The notes under the pieces were generated by a model. The model searched no databases. It was not told where the DNA came from and saw only the letters and a program-made list of their open reading frames with translations. DNA of 64,000 bases, from positions 186,001-250,000 of the forward strand of contig NZ_NWUO01000003.1 of NCBI RefSeq assembly GCF_002895925.1, given 5' to 3'. This DNA comes from Mixta theicola (lineage in GTDB: Bacteria > Pseudomonadota > Gammaproteobacteria > Enterobacterales > Enterobacteriaceae). The translations under genes and the position numbers were made by a program. This document shows, piece by piece, positions 61,264-64,000 of the stretch (within the stretch, counting starts at the first letter, position 1; the number at the start of each line of letters is the position of its first letter).

Positions 61264-64000
61264 CTAAGAGGAAGCCGGTTGTGATAACGAGGCCGAAGGC
61301 GGCGGTGGGGTTTTCTTTTTCTTCCTGATTACTGTATTTCCGTTCAGACCGGCCGGTTTTGTCTCCGGGCCCTGCGTTGTCTGCCCTGAAGCCACTTTCT
61401 CACCGCCCGACCGACCACCGACCGCATCCCGACCGGAGGCCGACCAGCCGCCGTTTTTGTCCGACCGGTCAGCCTCAGGCCCCGGCCGGGACGCGCCGCC
61501 CTCGTTACCGGGCACCGCCGTTTCCGGCTCTGTCACGTTCAGCAGGCCGCACAGGTGCGCCTCTTCACCGTCTCCGCCATCCCACAGCAGCGTATATTCA
61601 TACGTCAGCCCGCGACGGTGCAGCAGCAGATATTCCATCTCAACCAGACGCGCCAGGTGGATTTTCAGCTGCGTGTCACCCTGGCCCAGCGCCGACCGCA
61701 CGTCGCGTCGCGTGAAGCGCAGCTCGTCCGGCTTTACCGCCTGCTTCTCTGCCCACGTTTTCACCTGGTCAAGCAGCAGCACCAGTAACCTGCGCGTCTG
61801 CGGCGGCATCTCGTCCAGCGTCCGGCCCAGCACCTCATGCGCCAGCCGGTTCGCCAGTTTGATGTCTGACGGCCGTACCTCGATATACTCGATAACCTGC
61901 CCGCGATGCTCCGCCCGTTTCACCTCCCGCTGGTACTGGTGCAGCAGCGCCACCGCCTGGATTAACGTCAGGTACTTCATATGGTCGCGCCGGGTGCGCG
62001 TCTTGTCCGACAGGAACGTCAGCTGTTCCGCATACGGGTTGACCACCTTCAGCGGCCGCAGCAGCCGCTGCGCGTTCTGATGTAACGTCGTCAGATACTG
62101 CTTCTCTGAGGACTGAAGCAGCCCGGCCAGCGTCTGGCTCTTACGCTGGGCGGCGTGTATCGCCTCGGTCTGCTCCCGGCTCTCGTTCACCGTCAGCACC
62201 AGGCAGCGGTTCAGCAGCTCCTCATCCACGTCGCTGGCCGTGGTGGTTAACATCAGCATCACCGGCCCCTGTACCCGGTACTCCCTTGTGACCAGCTCGC
62301 CGCTGGATTCATCCTTGCCGGTTGAGGCTATCTTCAGCTCGCCGTCCGACTGCAACAGCTTGAGCGCATAGGCCGCCTGGCGTACCCCTTCTTCTTCCGC
62401 TATCGCCAGTATCTTGTGCGAGAGCGACGTTTCGCCGAGGTAGTAGAGGCTCTGGCCGGTCATGGCGCTGTACTGCACCCGCTCTTCTTCCGGTATCAGC
62501 GACAGCACCGCGTCCATCAGGCTGCTCTTGCCCGCCGCCGATGAAGACTGGATAAGCACCGCCAGCGGCCTGTCCAGCTTACGGCTGGTCGCCGCCAGAT
62601 AGCCGGTCAGCAGGTTGGCTGACTCGCCGACCATGCCGCACGAAGCAAGGTCATTCACGATACGCTCCGCCAGCTGCGGGTCTTTCAGAAGCCGGAGCGC
62701 CTCCTTTTCTTCCTCCGCGCTCAGCGTCACGCCTGCCGCGCTTTCCTGTTCCGTCACCTTCAGCCGCTCGTCCTGCTGCTGCTCCAGCGCCAGCAGCACC
62801 CGCCCGCATTCGCGCTTTATCACCGCCGCGTCGCATTCCAGCTCTGACGCCGCCATGTTCACATAGGCCTGGCGCTGCTTCGCGTGGTACATGTCCAGCT
62901 GGTCCACGTGGAACGCGCCGGTACTCTCATCCAGCACCTGCACGTTCACCTTCATCACTTCGGCCAGTGTATTCTTCTGCCAGCCCCGCACCCGCCACTG
63001 ACGCGGACCGGAACGTAACAGCAGCTCGCCGGCGGGCGTCACTTCGCAGGCGATACGGGTTTCAGCAGGCCGATGAGCGGGCTGCGAGGCCGGGAAGGCG
63101 GCTAAAGGAGAGATTGTTTCATTGCTGCCGGTCACATTTTCTGATGTAACAGCAGAGCCGCTTTTCATTCGCACGGCCTGCGCCAGCGCCAGCGCGAAGG
63201 CGGATTCAGGGTTACCGCTTTTCAGCGCGTACGCATTCGCATCCATTCCGGCAGGGAAGCGCACCCGCCAGGCGGCGATACCACATCCGGCCAGCTGTTC
63301 AGCGACAGCTTCCGCGCCCCGATCTCCGGCCTCGTCCCGATCGAAGGCGATCATTACCCGCTTCACGCCGTGATACTGTAACGCGGCCAGATGGCCCGCC
63401 GTGAAGCCGTTTACCCCGAACGCCGCGATAACGTTGCGGTAACCAGCGCACCAGAAGGTCATCGCATCGATCAGCGCTTCACAGAGGATCACTTCCGGCG
63501 AAGCTTTCAGCGCTTCCTCATTCCAGATCCCTGTGAGCGGTGACGGCAGATACAGATGTTTTGCCGATCCCTTTTTGATCTGGCTGTCCGTTAACATTCT
63601 GCGCCCGTACAGCTGCAACACGCGGCCACGCAACGCCGGATCGTAACTCTCAGACCCGCCGGTCACCGGCACCACCAGGCAGCCCCGGAAGTGATCCTGA
63701 CGGTTGCTTTCGCGTATCACGCCCAGGGCAGTTAACCGCTGACGCAGGGACTTTCCTTCCTTTGAGTGCGGCGACGGCAGCGCGCCCGCCACGCCGTGCG
63801 CCCCGGCGAACCCCAGCCGGAAGTGTTTCACCAGCTCCGGATGATTAAGTCCGCGTTTTTCCAGCCAGGCTACCGCTTCCGGGCTGTTCAGCAGGTTTCT
63901 GTGATAGAAGTCCGTGACCTGATGCAGCAGCGCCTGGCCGTCATCGTCCAGATCGGTCAGCGTCTGGCGCGGTGGTGAAGGAGGAGTGACAGGAACGGCG
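61264..64000 (-). CDS. Toprim primase-helicase, unit 3 (N-terminus beyond the window)
   Basis: 912 codons are visible and the frame stays open to the right edge. Domain order: primase catalytic N-core (HQVTDFYHRNLLNSPEAVAW, LEKRGL), toprim (AAFGVNGFTAG, MIAFDRDEAGDRG), a helicase-like P-loop domain (SSSAAGKSSLMDAVL, TTTASDVDEELLNRCLVL), and a C-terminal winged-helix-like domain (RFTRRDVRSALGQGDTQLKI), then a low-complexity tail ending in basic and Pro-rich residues. From the unit 1 copy I expect a CHC2 zinc finger off-window. Such primase-helicases start replication of satellites and integrative elements. The in-frame ATG at 63831 is internal. Confidence 0.88.
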   Translation of the reverse strand, partial: AVPVTPPSPPRQTLTDLDDDGQALLHQVTDFYHRNLLNSPEAVAWLEKRGLNHPELVKHFRLGFAGAHGVAGALPSPHSKEGKSLRQRLTALGVIRESNRQDHFRGCLVVPVTGGSESYDPALRGRVLQLYGRRMLTDSQIKKGSAKHLYLPSPLTGIWNEEALKASPEVILCEALIDAMTFWCAGYRNVIAAFGVNGFTAGHLAALQYHGVKRVMIAFDRDEAGDRGAEAVAEQLAGCGIAAWRVRFPAGMDANAYALKSGNPESAFALALAQAVRMKSGSAVTSENVTGSNETISPLAAFPASQPAHRPAETRIACEVTPAGELLLRSGPRQWRVRGWQKNTLAEVMKVNVQVLDESTGAFHVDQLDMYHAKQRQAYVNMAASELECDAAVIKRECGRVLLALEQQQDERLKVTEQESAAGVTLSAEEEKEALRLLKDPQLAERIVNDLASCGMVGESANLLTGYLAATSRKLDRPLAVLIQSSSAAGKSSLMDAVLSLIPEEERVQYSAMTGQSLYYLGETSLSHKILAIAEEEGVRQAAYALKLLQSDGELKIASTGKDESSGELVTREYRVQGPVMLMLTTTASDVDEELLNRCLVLTVNESREQTEAIHAAQRKSQTLAGLLQSSEKQYLTTLHQNAQRLLRPLKVVNPYAEQLTFLSDKTRTRRDHMKYLTLIQAVALLHQYQREVKRAEHRGQVIEYIEVRPSDIKLANRLAHEVLGRTLDEMPPQTRRLLVLLLDQVKTWAEKQAVKPDELRFTRRDVRSALGQGDTQLKIHLARLVEMEYLLLHRRGLTYEYTLLWDGGDGEEAHLCGLLNVTEPETAVPGNEGGASRPGPEADRSDKNGGWSASGRDAVGGRSGGEKVASGQTTQGPETKPAGLNGNTVIRKKKKTPPPPSASLSQPASS

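Noticed and set aside
1-64000. tRNA, rRNA, CRISPR arrays, complete insertion sequences
   Set aside because: None seen by eye; no repeat-spacer pattern, no tRNA cloverleaf at the island edge, and no intact DDE transposase gene. A tRNAscan or Infernal run would settle small RNAs.

Overview
The window is a piece of an enterobacterial chromosome, most likely from the family Erwiniaceae (Pantoea/Mixta/Erwinia-like). The basis is gene content and order: phoB-phoR, sbcD-sbcC, mak, rdgC, ppnP, aroM, yaiA, aroL, yaiI and proC follow the Escherichia coli map order with local losses. Proteins such as Sad, YbiV, NorR/V/W and IraP are close to the E. coli sequences as I recall them. This assignment comes from reading the sequence, not from a search.

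Left end (1-2.6 kb): a cobalamin-independent methionine synthase-like gene runs off the window and is preceded by tandem MetJ boxes. Next to it is an AT-rich islet with an intact ColE1-type colicin immunity gene and, convergent to it, a wrecked pore-forming colicin gene. Core block (2.6-22.5 kb): phosphate control (phoB-phoR plus a PstS-like binding protein downstream), DNA repair (sbcDC, rdgC), sugar kinase mak, aromatic biosynthesis (aroL-yaiA, aroM), proline synthesis (proC), and stress or regulatory small proteins (iraP, a KGG-repeat protein, a cold-shock protein, a YmgB/AriR-like protein, an I78 inhibitor lipoprotein and a 21-residue membrane peptide). From 22.5 to 35.4 kb: a large CHASE4-PAS-GGDEF-EAL protein, a CPBP intramembrane protease, a complete five-gene peptide-type ABC importer, sad and ybiV. 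From 35.3 to 37 kb: a decayed islet with a truncated T6SS Hcp gene, three small genes and a serine-recombinase remnant. From 37 to 49.5 kb: a ZapE-like ATPase, a three-domain carbohydrate fusion protein, a two-gene HAM1-like/SIR2-like operon, the NO-detoxification locus norR/norVW with its sigma-54 promoter, and tehB.

Right end (49.5-64 kb): an accessory region made of three related units, nearly all on the minus strand. Reconstructed from the least damaged parts, a unit reads: CHC2/toprim primase-helicase, tyrosine recombinase, RelBE/ParDE-type toxin-antitoxin pair, a conserved noncoding segment of about 0.65-0.7 kb with an inverted pair of dif/cer-like sequences, a secreted (probably lipoprotein) VENN-motif toxin, and its small immunity gene. 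One unit also keeps a divergent XRE regulator and a SymE-like gene. The two VENN toxins share the same leader and VENN linker but have unrelated C-termini and different immunity proteins. Unit 1 has an internally deleted primase and a recombinase lacking its catalytic half. Unit 2 has a 5'-truncated primase. Unit 3 looks intact but leaves the window.

The two most interesting candidates are this array of primase/recombinase elements carrying exchangeable CDI-like toxin-immunity cargo, and the overlapping HAM1-like/SIR2-like gene pair, which has the architecture of a nucleotide-centred defence operon. I saw no tRNA, rRNA, CRISPR array or complete insertion sequence.
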